Shown here: positions 16,289 to 22,730 of the stretch, piece by piece
Layout: the number at the start of each line of letters is the position of its first letter
How positions within the stretch are numbered: position 1 is the stretch's first letter
From: Candidatus Bathyarchaeota archaeon
GTDB taxonomy: Archaea; Thermoproteota; Bathyarchaeia; 40CM-2-53-6
Reading direction: 5' to 3'
Length of the DNA stretch: 25,742 bases
Assembly: GCA_005883695.1 (NCBI GenBank)
Contig: VBBV01000120.1
Coordinates: 1-25,742 of the forward strand
The notes under the pieces: model-generated
What the model saw: the letters and a program-made list of their open reading frames with translations, nothing else
What the model was told of the DNA's origin: nothing
The model's database searches: none
Translations under genes and position numbers: made by a program

Positions 16289-16996
16289 ATGGAGCCGATT
16301 AAGCCCCCAATGCCCGTTCATGTCCGGGACATTCAGAATTTTGCCCGGCTTGCATTAGGCCTTACAGAGGGATCCCAGATGATCTGGAGCTTCAAACACG
16401 AATCCAGCAACATCTTAGCATTCTTCACCGCCTACATGTACTGGGATGGAGACATTCCAATCTTGGCCTATACGGAGGCTGACTTTGACAGGAGCAAACC
16501 CTTCCTTGCATACAAGAGCGACTCTCCCAAGGGAGAAGAATGGCAGTTCTCAGACGAAGCCGACGATACACGATTCAAGTACACCTCGGTAATCGATGTG
16601 AAAAGCCTACCGGACGCTTTTGTAAAGAGTATCGAAGGCGACTTTCCAGATGCCCCCGACCCTGTTCTAACAGAGCTCGAAGACACAAAGTCCTTGGCAC
16701 GAGTTCTGCTCACGCTCTCGATGCGGGATGGCAACGTCTTTCCTCTCTGGCACTTCCGCAGAGGAGACAAACACATACTAGGTAACTGCATACCATTCGA
16801 ACACTACTATGATTCCGACGCCCTTCCAATTTTCTTCTACACCGCGACCATGACTCCGCCTCCCGGACCGTTTCTCAAGTATCTAGCAGCAAAACCCCAC
16901 GGCGAGCGACTGGAATTCACAAACGCCGCCACGGATGCAAAATACTTCTACACAAAGGTCATTGACGTCATCGACTTTCCACTCTTTCCAAAGTAG
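16289..16996 (+). CDS. Uncharacterised protein with two tandem ~100-residue domains
   Basis: A 235-residue soluble protein of unknown function that is clearly duplicated inside. The first copy is about residues 14-111 and the second about 132-235. Matching points are DIQNFARLAL with DTKSLARVLL, DIPILAYTEA with ALPIFFYTAT, PFLAYKSDSPKGEEWQFS with PFLKYLAAKPHGERLEFT, and FKYTSVIDVKSLP with YFYTKVIDVIDFP. The linker is acidic and proline-rich. There is no signal peptide or membrane segment. I do not recognise the family. ATG at 16289 is preferred over an in-frame TTG at 16283. It ends 3 nt before ino1, which in turn overlaps pyrF, so it is the first gene of a tight three-gene unit and may have a role in inositol phosphate or nucleotide metabolism; that is inference only. 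Confidence 0.82.
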   Translation: MEPIKPPMPVHVRDIQNFARLALGLTEGSQMIWSFKHESSNILAFFTAYMYWDGDIPILAYTEADFDRSKPFLAYKSDSPKGEEWQFSDEADDTRFKYTSVIDVKSLPDAFVKSIEGDFPDAPDPVLTELEDTKSLARVLLTLSMRDGNVFPLWHFRRGDKHILGNCIPFEHYYDSDALPIFFYTATMTPPPGPFLKYLAAKPHGERLEFTNAATDAKYFYTKVIDVIDFPLFPK

Positions 16997-16999
16997 ACC

Positions 17000-18118
17000 G
17001 TGGCCAAAGACTTTTCAGCAGTAGACATTCTCTCCAACACCGATGGTATCGTCTTGCCAAGAGAAATCAGGGTCGCCATCGCCGGAATTGGAAACTGTGC
17101 CTCAAGCCTCGTCCAAGGAACAGAATTCTACCGCACTGCCCAGAAGAAAACAGGACTGATGAACGAGAAAGTTGGACCTTTCAAAGTATCAGATATCCGC
17201 TTCACCGCGGCGTTTGACATTGATGAGAGAAAGGTTGGGAAGGACCTATCAGAAGCAATCTACGCAGAACCTAACAACACAAGAAAAATTGTCCAAGTGC
17301 GCCCCATAGGGGTCAAGGTCCAGATGGCCCAGCCTCTAGACGGAATATCACCTATCGCCGGCGACAAGATACAGCCAAGCGATGCGAAACCATCCAACAT
17401 AACTAAGGTTCTAGAGAACGCGAAAACCGATGTGCTTGTCAACCTCACTCCAACGGGCGCCTCAAAGGCCAGCGAAATGTACGCTCAAGCAGCATTGGAA
17501 GCAGGGAGCGCATTCATCAATGCTACGCCCGCAAGGATAGCTTCGAACAGGGTGTGGCAAGCCAAGTACAAGAAGAAAGGGGTCCTCGTCGTAGGTGATG
17601 ACATCATGGACCAGATCGGTTCAACCATCCTCCACAAGAATCTTCTATCCTTGCTAGTCGACAGGGGCACACAGATCGGAGAAACATACCAGCTCGACAT
17701 TGGCGGCGGAACGGAATCACAACTAGCCCTTGATAAGAAAAGGTACGAGATCAAGCGGGGAATAAAGACCGCGGCTGTCGCAGCTGCAGTACCTTACAAG
17801 TTCCCAATAGTCGCAGGATCGTCCGATTTCGTGGACTTCATGGAGAACCGCCGGACAAGCTACTTCTGGATCAAAGGAGAATACTTCGCAGGAACAGACT
17901 TCACCCTTGACATGCGCATCTCCCTCGAAGACGGACCGGCGTGCGCAGGCATTCTAACCGACGTCATTAGGATGGTGAAGCTCGCAGCGGACAAAGACCA
18001 GAGCGGAGCACTGAATGGGGTCTCGTCCTACGGGTTCAAAGCCCCGCCGAAACGCGTATCTCTAGAAAACCTTAACCAAGAACTAGGCTGGATGCCGAAG
18101 GGTCCAAGGCCGAATTGA
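17000..18118 (+). CDS. ino1: myo-Inositol-1-phosphate synthase
   Basis: NAD-dependent conversion of glucose 6-phosphate to inositol 1-phosphate (also named 3-phosphate), needed for archaeal phosphatidylinositol-type lipids and, in some archaea, inositol-based solutes. The Rossmann loop is VAIAGIGNCASSLVQG (about residues 25-40). Further family marks are NLTPTGASKASEMY, INATPARIAS, VVGDDIMDQIGSTILHKNL, DIGGGTESQLALDKKRYEIKR and SLEDGPACAGILTDVIRMVKLA. The length of 372 residues fits the short archaeal and actinobacterial form. The GTG start at 17000 is 3 nt after the preceding stop, and its TGA stop overlaps the TTG start of pyrF (TTGA), so the three genes are one transcript. Confidence 0.94.
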   Translation: MAKDFSAVDILSNTDGIVLPREIRVAIAGIGNCASSLVQGTEFYRTAQKKTGLMNEKVGPFKVSDIRFTAAFDIDERKVGKDLSEAIYAEPNNTRKIVQVRPIGVKVQMAQPLDGISPIAGDKIQPSDAKPSNITKVLENAKTDVLVNLTPTGASKASEMYAQAALEAGSAFINATPARIASNRVWQAKYKKKGVLVVGDDIMDQIGSTILHKNLLSLLVDRGTQIGETYQLDIGGGTESQLALDKKRYEIKRGIKTAAVAAAVPYKFPIVAGSSDFVDFMENRRTSYFWIKGEYFAGTDFTLDMRISLEDGPACAGILTDVIRMVKLAADKDQSGALNGVSSYGFKAPPKRVSLENLNQELGWMPKGPRPN

Positions 18119-18900
18119 GGCAGAACAGCCAGAAACCGTTCAAAGAACGAATCCTACAATCCTCGCGATCTAACCAAAGCCGTATAGTTCTCGCCATCGA
18201 TATTCACAATGGCCGACCTAGAGAACTGACCGACCAGGCAATTGATCTGTTCGAACAAACCCGCCAGTCAATATGTTCGGTGAAGTTCGGACGCCAGACG
18301 ATTCTAAGCATCGGTCCCGAGAGAACCACCGAACTGTTAAGGAAAATACACGGTTATGGGTTTACGACGATAATAGACGACAAGCTCAATGATATCGACG
18401 AGACAAACGCGGCAATCACCCGAGCCTATCTCAATGTGGGATTCGATGCCATAACAGTCAACCCGTTCGCGGGATGGAAAGGAGGCCTCGAGACCGCGTT
18501 CAAGCTCGCCCATGAGCGCCGAATGGGAATCCTAGCACTTGTTTACATGAGCCATCTAGGAGCCTCCGAAGGATACGGACAGAGAGTCTTGTCAAAGGCT
18601 GGATCCAAGAAGAAGACCAGATTCGAGTTCGAAATCTTCGCGGAGAAAGCAGTCGAGTGGAAGGCCGACGGCGCAGTAGTAGGCGCAACCCGGCCCAATA
18701 TAGTTCGAAGAGCCAAAGAAATTCTGGGTACTAGCGTGCCGATCTTTTCACCCGGGGTTGGGATACAAGGCGGCGAAATAGCTCGCTCCCTGAAGGCAGG
18801 AACAGATTACTTCATAATCGGAAGATCAATCACAGGAGCCCAGAAGCCCGGAAATGTTGCAGCAGAATTCGCGAGAGCATCTCTTGCTCCAAACGGCTAG
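18115..18900 (+). CDS. pyrF: Orotidine 5'-phosphate decarboxylase
   Basis: Last step of UMP synthesis, OMP to UMP plus CO2. It is a TIM barrel with the catalytic motif IIDDKLNDIDET (D88, K90, D93 of the D-x-K-x-x-D signature), LAIDIHNGRP at the N-terminal strand and phosphate-binding FSPGVGIQGG and TDYFIIGRSITGA near the C-terminus. At 261 residues it is longer than many archaeal forms because of a basic N-terminal extension of about 20 residues. The TTG start overlaps the ino1 stop by 4 nt. A start further in (no ATG or GTG is available before the first strand) is not supported. Its TAG stop shares the palindrome CTAG with the stop of the convergent regulator gene. Confidence 0.92.
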   Translation: MRQNSQKPFKERILQSSRSNQSRIVLAIDIHNGRPRELTDQAIDLFEQTRQSICSVKFGRQTILSIGPERTTELLRKIHGYGFTTIIDDKLNDIDETNAAITRAYLNVGFDAITVNPFAGWKGGLETAFKLAHERRMGILALVYMSHLGASEGYGQRVLSKAGSKKKTRFEFEIFAEKAVEWKADGAVVGATRPNIVRRAKEILGTSVPIFSPGVGIQGGEIARSLKAGTDYFIIGRSITGAQKPGNVAAEFARASLAPNG

Positions 18901-19076
18901 GCTTGGCCCGGCTGCCATAGCTCACGTCGCAGGAGATCACGGACCGCTGCCCTAATGGCATCGCTTCTGCTGTGATAAATTCCGGCCTTGACTAGCTGGT
19001 CAACATCGTCTATGAGCTTTTCAGGAAGCTTAACGGTTACGAGCCTCAAAGCAGTAGCAACTCTTCTTGAGCCCAT
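18897..19076 (-). CDS. Ribbon-helix-helix (CopG-type) DNA-binding protein
   Basis: A 59-residue protein with the ribbon-helix-helix pattern: strand RLVTVKLPEKL, helix IDDVDQLVKAG, turn IYHSRSDAIRAAV, helix RDLLRRELW. The LP near the strand end and the G-x-x-x-S-R-S-D turn with following helix are the hallmarks. Such proteins dimerise and bind operators. The ATG at 19076 is chosen; a TTG ten codons later would start directly at the strand. A longer frame back to 19307 runs antisense through eS25 and is not believed. It is divergent from eS25 across a 76-nt gap and not next to a toxin gene, so it looks like a stand-alone regulator rather than an antitoxin. Its target is unknown. Confidence 0.85.
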   Translation of the reverse strand: MGSRRVATALRLVTVKLPEKLIDDVDQLVKAGIYHSRSDAIRAAVRDLLRRELWQPGQA

Positions 19077-19112
19077 AAGAGGAATAAGGGTTTCCCCAGT
19101 TTTTCCGGTAAC

Positions 19113-19120
19113 GTATTTAT
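19113..19120. promoter_or_regulatory. TATA box between ribbon-helix-helix gene and eS25
   Basis: GTATTTAT, continuing as CC, lies 33-40 nt before the eS25 ATG, a good archaeal TATA position. Read on the other strand it gives GATAAATAC about 37-44 nt before the regulator's ATG. One box may therefore serve both directions. Confidence 0.45.
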
Positions 19121-19152
19121 CCAGCAAAACTGTAGGGAAGCATTGACAAAGT

Positions 19153-19482
19153 ATGGGCGGCGCCAAGAAGAAAAGCATGGCACAGATGGAAAGGACCCAG
19201 GACCAGACGGACAAGAAAGATGAACCCGGATCGAAAAAGGGAAAGGCAAAGACTGTTGTGGAGAAGAGGCCGAGAGGACTGCAGAGCCCCGACATCTCCG
19301 ACCCCAAATTCCTTGCTGAGGTTCAGAAGATGGGAGCGATTACTCCATTCTCAATAGCATCCCAATTCAACTTAAGATTGAGTGTTGCGAAGGATTTGCT
19401 GGAAGACCTGGAGAAGAGACGGTTGGTGCGGCTCGTAGGCGGCAATGCGAGAATCAGAATCTATCAGCCTGCCGCTGCCTAG
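19153..19482 (+). CDS. rps25e: 30S ribosomal protein eS25
   Basis: Small-subunit ribosomal protein of the archaeal/eukaryotic eS25 family, 109 residues. The basic N-terminus starting MGGAKKKSMAQMER is the archaeal eS25 signature; a disordered Lys/Glu-rich stretch follows (about 12-50), then a winged-helix domain with ITPFSIASQFNLRLSVAKDLLEDLEKRRLVRLVG. eS25 is found in TACK archaea and eukaryotes and is missing from most bacteria and many euryarchaea, which helps place the organism. The ATG at 19153 has a TATA box 33-40 nt upstream. The TAG stop shares CTAG with the stop of the convergent cyclophilin-like gene. Confidence 0.93.
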   Translation: MGGAKKKSMAQMERTQDQTDKKDEPGSKKGKAKTVVEKRPRGLQSPDISDPKFLAEVQKMGAITPFSIASQFNLRLSVAKDLLEDLEKRRLVRLVGGNARIRIYQPAAA

Positions 19483-19865
19483 ACCTTTCTTATCGTTATC
19501 ACTGTGCCTTCCTTCAGCTGTTTGAAGAGTTCTAGCCCACTTGTTATGCGGCCCAAGAGGTTGACGGGACTATATGGCCTAGTTGGCCCGTAGAAGACAC
19601 AAACCGCGTCACCCTGTGGCCAGTAGCCTATTGATCCTACCTCCATGTTGCTGCGAGGTTTCTCTCCAGGGGCCTTTACGATGACTTGGAAATAGATCTC
19701 TTCCCCGTATCTTACCGCCCGACCATTAACAGGAAGGTTACGTAGCAGAGCATCAGATGTTCGAGGGGCGGCGAACCTGAAAAACTCTCCTTGAGCCTCC
19801 CCTAATCCTTCGATCGAAAAAGCGACCTTGGGCCTGGAAACCTCTGACACAGGTCCTTGTGACAA
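19479..19865 (-). CDS. Cyclophilin-like fold protein (TM1367/DUF369-like)
   Basis: A 128-residue protein resembling the small archaeal and bacterial cyclophilin-like family of unknown function typified by TM1367. Features seen: VAFSIEGLGEAQGEFFRFAAPRTSDALLRNLP, then GEEIYFQVIVKA, the conserved VGSIGYWPQGDAVCVFYGPTR, and a final strand GTVITIRKV. The PxT-SDALL and GYWPxGxxxxxFYGPT patterns are the reason for the call. Prolyl isomerase activity is not established for this family. The start is TTG at 19865, only about 26-33 nt from the TATATA element at 19891-19898, so the transcript would be almost leaderless. The 3' end overlaps eS25 by 4 nt. Confidence 0.78.
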   Translation of the reverse strand: MSQGPVSEVSRPKVAFSIEGLGEAQGEFFRFAAPRTSDALLRNLPVNGRAVRYGEEIYFQVIVKAPGEKPRSNMEVGSIGYWPQGDAVCVFYGPTRPYSPVNLLGRITSGLELFKQLKEGTVITIRKV

Positions 19866-19890
19866 GACTAACCGCTCTCCGGTGAACCAA

Positions 19891-19898
19891 GTTATATA
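19891..19898. promoter_or_regulatory. Symmetrical TATA box serving two divergent genes
   Basis: GTTATATA is the clearest TATA box in the window. It sits 38-45 nt before the COG2403 GTPase ATG (19936, plus) and, as TATATAAC, 26-33 nt before the TTG of the cyclophilin-like gene (19865, minus). The core is palindromic, so it could direct both transcripts. Confidence 0.55.
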
Positions 19899-19901
19899 GC
19901 T

Positions 19902-19917
19902 CGCTCAGGTCGGAGCG
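19902..19917 (+). repeat. 16-bp dyad, copy 1 (between TATA box and expected transcript start)
   Basis: CGCTCAGGTCGGAGCG has perfect 5-bp arms (CGCTC/GAGCG) around a 6-nt centre. It starts 3 nt after the TATA box of the COG2403 gene and ends before the expected transcription start (about 19919-19923). Copy 2 at 25506-25521 matches at 14 of 16 bases and has the same placement. It looks like an operator; no regulator is assigned. Confidence 0.45.
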
Positions 19918-19935
19918 CCGAGAAAGCGGTTTCAG

Positions 19936-21249
19936 ATGAAACGAGTGATCATAATCGGGGCAGCGGGCAGGGATTTCCATAACTTCAACATGGTCTTCCG
20001 GAACTCGCCCGACCATGAAGTAGTCGCATTTACAGCGGCCCAGATCCCGGGAATAGAAGGAAGAACCTACCCTCCCGAGCTGGCGGGACCGAGATATCCG
20101 AACGGGATACCCATATTCGCTGAGAAGGAACTTCCGCGCCTTATCAAGGAACTGAAAGCCGACCTAGCGATATTGTCCTATAGCGACCTATCCTACGGAG
20201 ATGTAATGCACATCGGGTCCTCAGCACTCGCAGCAGGAGCTGATTTCCAGTTACTTGGCCCAAGAAACACCATGCTCCGTTCAAGGTTGCCAGTGGTCTC
20301 GGTTGGGGCAGTGCGTACCGGGGCTGGCAAGAGTACTGTCTCTAGAAAAATCTCCCTTACTCTCCGGGACGCCGGCAAGAAAGTCGTAGTAATTCGTCAT
20401 CCCATGCCATATGGCGACCTCACCAAGGAAGGAGTTCAGAGATTCGCTTCGTTCGAGGACTTGGACAAGGCGGATTGCTCGATCGAAGAGAGAGAAGAGT
20501 ACGAGCCGCACATTGAACACGGCTTTGTGGTGTACGCGGGCATAGATTACGAACAGATTCTGCGATCTGCAGAGAAGGAAGCTGACATCATACTTTGGGA
20601 TGGAGGCAACAACGACATACCCTTCATTCAGCCCAACGTTCACTTCGCAGTCTTAGATCCATTGCGCCCTGGCGACGAGCTTACACACTATCCAAGCGAG
20701 GTGAACGTCCGACTCGCAAATGTCGGAATTATCAACAAGGTCAATGTCGCAGAACCGAAAAACATACAACTGGTAGAATCGAATCTGAAAACACTGAACC
20801 CCACCGTCATAGTGATCAAGGCAGCGTCAGAAGCCACAGTAGACAAGCCTGAGCTAGTCAGAGGAAAGCGAGTTCTGATCATAGAAGACGGTCCAACCGT
20901 TACCCACGGCGACATGGCCTATGGAGTCGGATACGTTGCCGCGAAATCCTTCCGCGCCAAAGAAATCGTGGACCCCCGCAAGTACGCCGTCGGAATCGTG
21001 AGAGACATCTTCAAGAAGTACACTCATGTCACCGAGGTTCTCCCCACAGTCGGGTATGGTAACCAGCAGATACGTGACATGGAAGCGACCATAGCCAAAG
21101 TCGATTGCGACACTATCATGATAGCGACCCCCGCTGACATCAGGCGAATAATCAAGTTCCCGAAGCCTACCGTTAGAGTAGGCTACGAGCTGAAGGAGCA
21201 GACCAAACCAGGAATCAAGGACGTTCTCCAAACTAAGGGGATTATCTAG
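19936..21249 (+). CDS. COG2403-family GTPase, related to cyclic 2,3-diphosphoglycerate synthetase
   Basis: A 437-residue P-loop protein. MKRVIIIGAAGRDFHNFN opens an N-terminal domain of about 115 residues; the Walker A loop is VGAVRTGAGKST (K132). Other conserved points are VIRHPMPYGDL, EREEYEPHIEHG, VVYAGIDYEQIL, IILWDGGNNDIPF (DGGNND, the likely Walker B/NTP region), a DPLRPGDELTHYPSE segment, GIINKVN (NKxD-like base recognition) and EDGPTVTHGDMAYGVGYVAA. This is the conserved COG2403 family, often annotated as cyclic 2,3-diphosphoglycerate synthase-related; true cDPG synthesis here is unproven. No partner gene is adjacent. The promoter has a strong TATA box and a dyad downstream of it. Confidence 0.85.
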   Translation: MKRVIIIGAAGRDFHNFNMVFRNSPDHEVVAFTAAQIPGIEGRTYPPELAGPRYPNGIPIFAEKELPRLIKELKADLAILSYSDLSYGDVMHIGSSALAAGADFQLLGPRNTMLRSRLPVVSVGAVRTGAGKSTVSRKISLTLRDAGKKVVVIRHPMPYGDLTKEGVQRFASFEDLDKADCSIEEREEYEPHIEHGFVVYAGIDYEQILRSAEKEADIILWDGGNNDIPFIQPNVHFAVLDPLRPGDELTHYPSEVNVRLANVGIINKVNVAEPKNIQLVESNLKTLNPTVIVIKAASEATVDKPELVRGKRVLIIEDGPTVTHGDMAYGVGYVAAKSFRAKEIVDPRKYAVGIVRDIFKKYTHVTEVLPTVGYGNQQIRDMEATIAKVDCDTIMIATPADIRRIIKFPKPTVRVGYELKEQTKPGIKDVLQTKGII

Positions 21250-21263
21250 GACTTATCTAACAG

Positions 21264-22385
21264 CTAGGCAATCGTCTTCCGCAAAGTCTCAGCCACGTAC
21301 TCTATCTCGGTCTCCCCGAGCCTAGGATGAACGGGGAGGGAAAAGACCTGCCTCGACGCCTTCTCAGTCTCAGGCAATCGCCCCCTCCGCGCAATGTTCG
21401 AGTCCCGATATAGTGGCGTGGAATGTACAGGGGATGAATAGTAGACCCCAGCCTCGATGTTCTTGTTCCACAGCTTATCCACAATCTTGTTTCGCTTCGC
21501 CGCGTTCACACCTCTCAACCGAACAGTATACAAGTACCAGCTGTGCTTCCGACCATCAGGTTCCTTAGGCAAGAATAGTTTGCCAGTCATGTTCAACTTC
21601 TCGGTGGTCAGCTCGGCGTTCTTCCTTCGCTTGTCCAGGAAAGAAGGTAGCTTCTTCAGCTGCGCATAACCGATTGCCGCGGCAATCTCAGTCATGTGAT
21701 AATTGTGCCCAGGTCTTACAGTCCAGTAGGGACGTTGTTCCCCATGGGAACGAACCATTCTCAGAGCCTGAGCATACCCATCATCGTTCGTCGTAACCAT
21801 CCCTCCTTCTCCGGTCGTAATGTTCTTGCCAGCGTAGAAACTGAAACAGGTCATGTCGGCGATCGAGCCGATTTTCTTCCCATCGAACTGGGCGCCATGA
21901 GCCTGGGCCGCATCCTCAATTACAACAATATCTTTTCCACGGGCCAAGTTCGCTACCCCGGAAATGTCGGACGGAAGGCCGTAGAGATCCGTGGGAATGA
22001 TCGCTTTCGTCTTCCGTGATACACACTCCTCGACACTTTCAACCCTGAGACAATACGTGTCTTTATCGATATCAGCGAAAACGGGCGTTGCGCCAGTGAG
22101 TACGACAGCGTTGGCGGCGCCGACGAACGTGAACGAGGGAAGAATTACCTCGTCGCCGGGACCAACATCTGCAGCAAGTAAGGAGGCGTGTAACGCCGCT
22201 GTCCCGTTCACTACAGCTACGGCATGCTTTGCACCAACAAACTTGGCAAAGCTCCTTTCAAACTCGAGAACCCGAGGCCCCATCCCGCTCTTATCGGTCA
22301 GGATGCCACTGCGTAAGACTTCGACAGCGGCATCGATCTCTTCCTTTCCAAGAAACGGTTGGTTGATCCTGATTAGTTCCCGCAA
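21264..22385 (-). CDS. DegT/DnrJ/EryC1-family PLP-dependent aminotransferase
   Basis: Sugar aminotransferase of the DegT/DnrJ/EryC1/StrS family, 373 residues, transferring an amino group to a keto-sugar nucleotide for glycan, lipid or antibiotic-type sugars. Marks: INQPFLGKEEIDAAVEVL at the start, VNGTAALHASLLA (cofactor phosphate), DEVILPSFTFVGAANAV, VVIEDAAQAHGA (D158 pairs with the pyridine nitrogen), SFYAGKNITTGEGG with PLP lysine K187, then GHNYHMTEIAAAIG and GVYYSSPVH. Every key residue is present. The start is TTG at 22385. It stands alone: no nucleotide-sugar dehydratase or glycosyltransferase is next to it, so the sugar substrate is unknown. It converges on the COG2403 gene with a 14-nt gap. 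Confidence 0.93.
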   Translation of the reverse strand: MRELIRINQPFLGKEEIDAAVEVLRSGILTDKSGMGPRVLEFERSFAKFVGAKHAVAVVNGTAALHASLLAADVGPGDEVILPSFTFVGAANAVVLTGATPVFADIDKDTYCLRVESVEECVSRKTKAIIPTDLYGLPSDISGVANLARGKDIVVIEDAAQAHGAQFDGKKIGSIADMTCFSFYAGKNITTGEGGMVTTNDDGYAQALRMVRSHGEQRPYWTVRPGHNYHMTEIAAAIGYAQLKKLPSFLDKRRKNAELTTEKLNMTGKLFLPKEPDGRKHSWYLYTVRLRGVNAAKRNKIVDKLWNKNIEAGVYYSSPVHSTPLYRDSNIARRGRLPETEKASRQVFSLPVHPRLGETEIEYVAETLRKTIA

Positions 22386-22581
22386 TCGTTCAGCTTAGCC
22401 CCGGTTTTCAACATCGTAGGCTCTGGTGCCTAAAAGAGTTGGCCCAAAACAAATCTCAGAGCAGAATTCTCTCAAGCTCAAATTGCAAAATGGAAAGACA
22501 AATCTCGCAAGAACAGACAGGATCGCGAACGCACCACAATCCGACCTCTCATGTGTAGATTTGCACGATCGAGAAGAGTAA

Positions 22582-22601
22582 ATCGGCGGAAATGAGCCGA
22601 T
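22582..22601. repeat. Inverted repeat ATCGGC-N8-GCCGAT upstream of thermosome gene
   Basis: Perfect 6-bp arms with an 8-nt centre, about 75 nt before the thermosome TATA box. Together with a 5-bp dyad at 22645-22658 it could be a binding site for a heat-shock or other regulator. Short repeats of this size also occur by chance. Confidence 0.35.
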
Positions 22602-22676
22602 AACAAGGAATTAGAGCCGCATAACCCACCTAGGCCACGTTTGCCTCCGGTTTCGGAGCCCTAGCGCTTGATAAAT

Positions 22677-22684
22677 TTTATATT
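22677..22684 (+). promoter_or_regulatory. TATA box of the thermosome gene
   Basis: TTTATATT matches the archaeal TATA consensus well. Transcription should begin near 22703-22710, leaving a leader of about 20-28 nt before the TTG at 22731. The dyad GCGA-N6-TCGC follows just downstream (about 22688-22701). Confidence 0.6.
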
Positions 22685-22714
22685 GCACGCGAAATCTCTC
22701 GCCCGTCGAGACTT

Positions 22715-22720
22715 GGGGAT
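22715..22720 (+). promoter_or_regulatory. Possible ribosome binding site deciding the thermosome start
   Basis: GGGGAT lies 10 nt before the TTG at 22731. It is downstream of the predicted transcript start, whereas the in-frame ATG at 22668 lies upstream of the TATA box, so that ATG cannot be the start. Confidence 0.4.
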
Positions 22721-22730
22721 AAGAAAAAAA

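Larger units (their letters stand above)
22386..22730. other. 345-nt divergent intergenic region before the thermosome gene
   Basis: The longest gap in the window. No tRNA, convincing small RNA or protein gene is seen; the only short frame (ATG near 22492) has no support. It holds two inverted repeats, ATCGGC-N8-GCCGAT (22582-22601) and CTCCG-GTTT-CGGAG (22645-22658), and the TATA box and ribosome binding site of the thermosome gene. Its size compared with the other 60-77-nt divergent gaps suggests extra regulation of the chaperonin. No clear TATA box for the aminotransferase was found. Confidence 0.5.

Noticed and set aside
19077..19307. N-terminal extension of the ribbon-helix-helix protein to 136 residues
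   Set aside because: The extension runs antisense through eS25 and its promoter and looks like random translation.
22668..22730. Thermosome start at ATG 22668
   Set aside because: The ATG is upstream of the TATA box, and the extra 21 residues have no counterpart in chaperonins.
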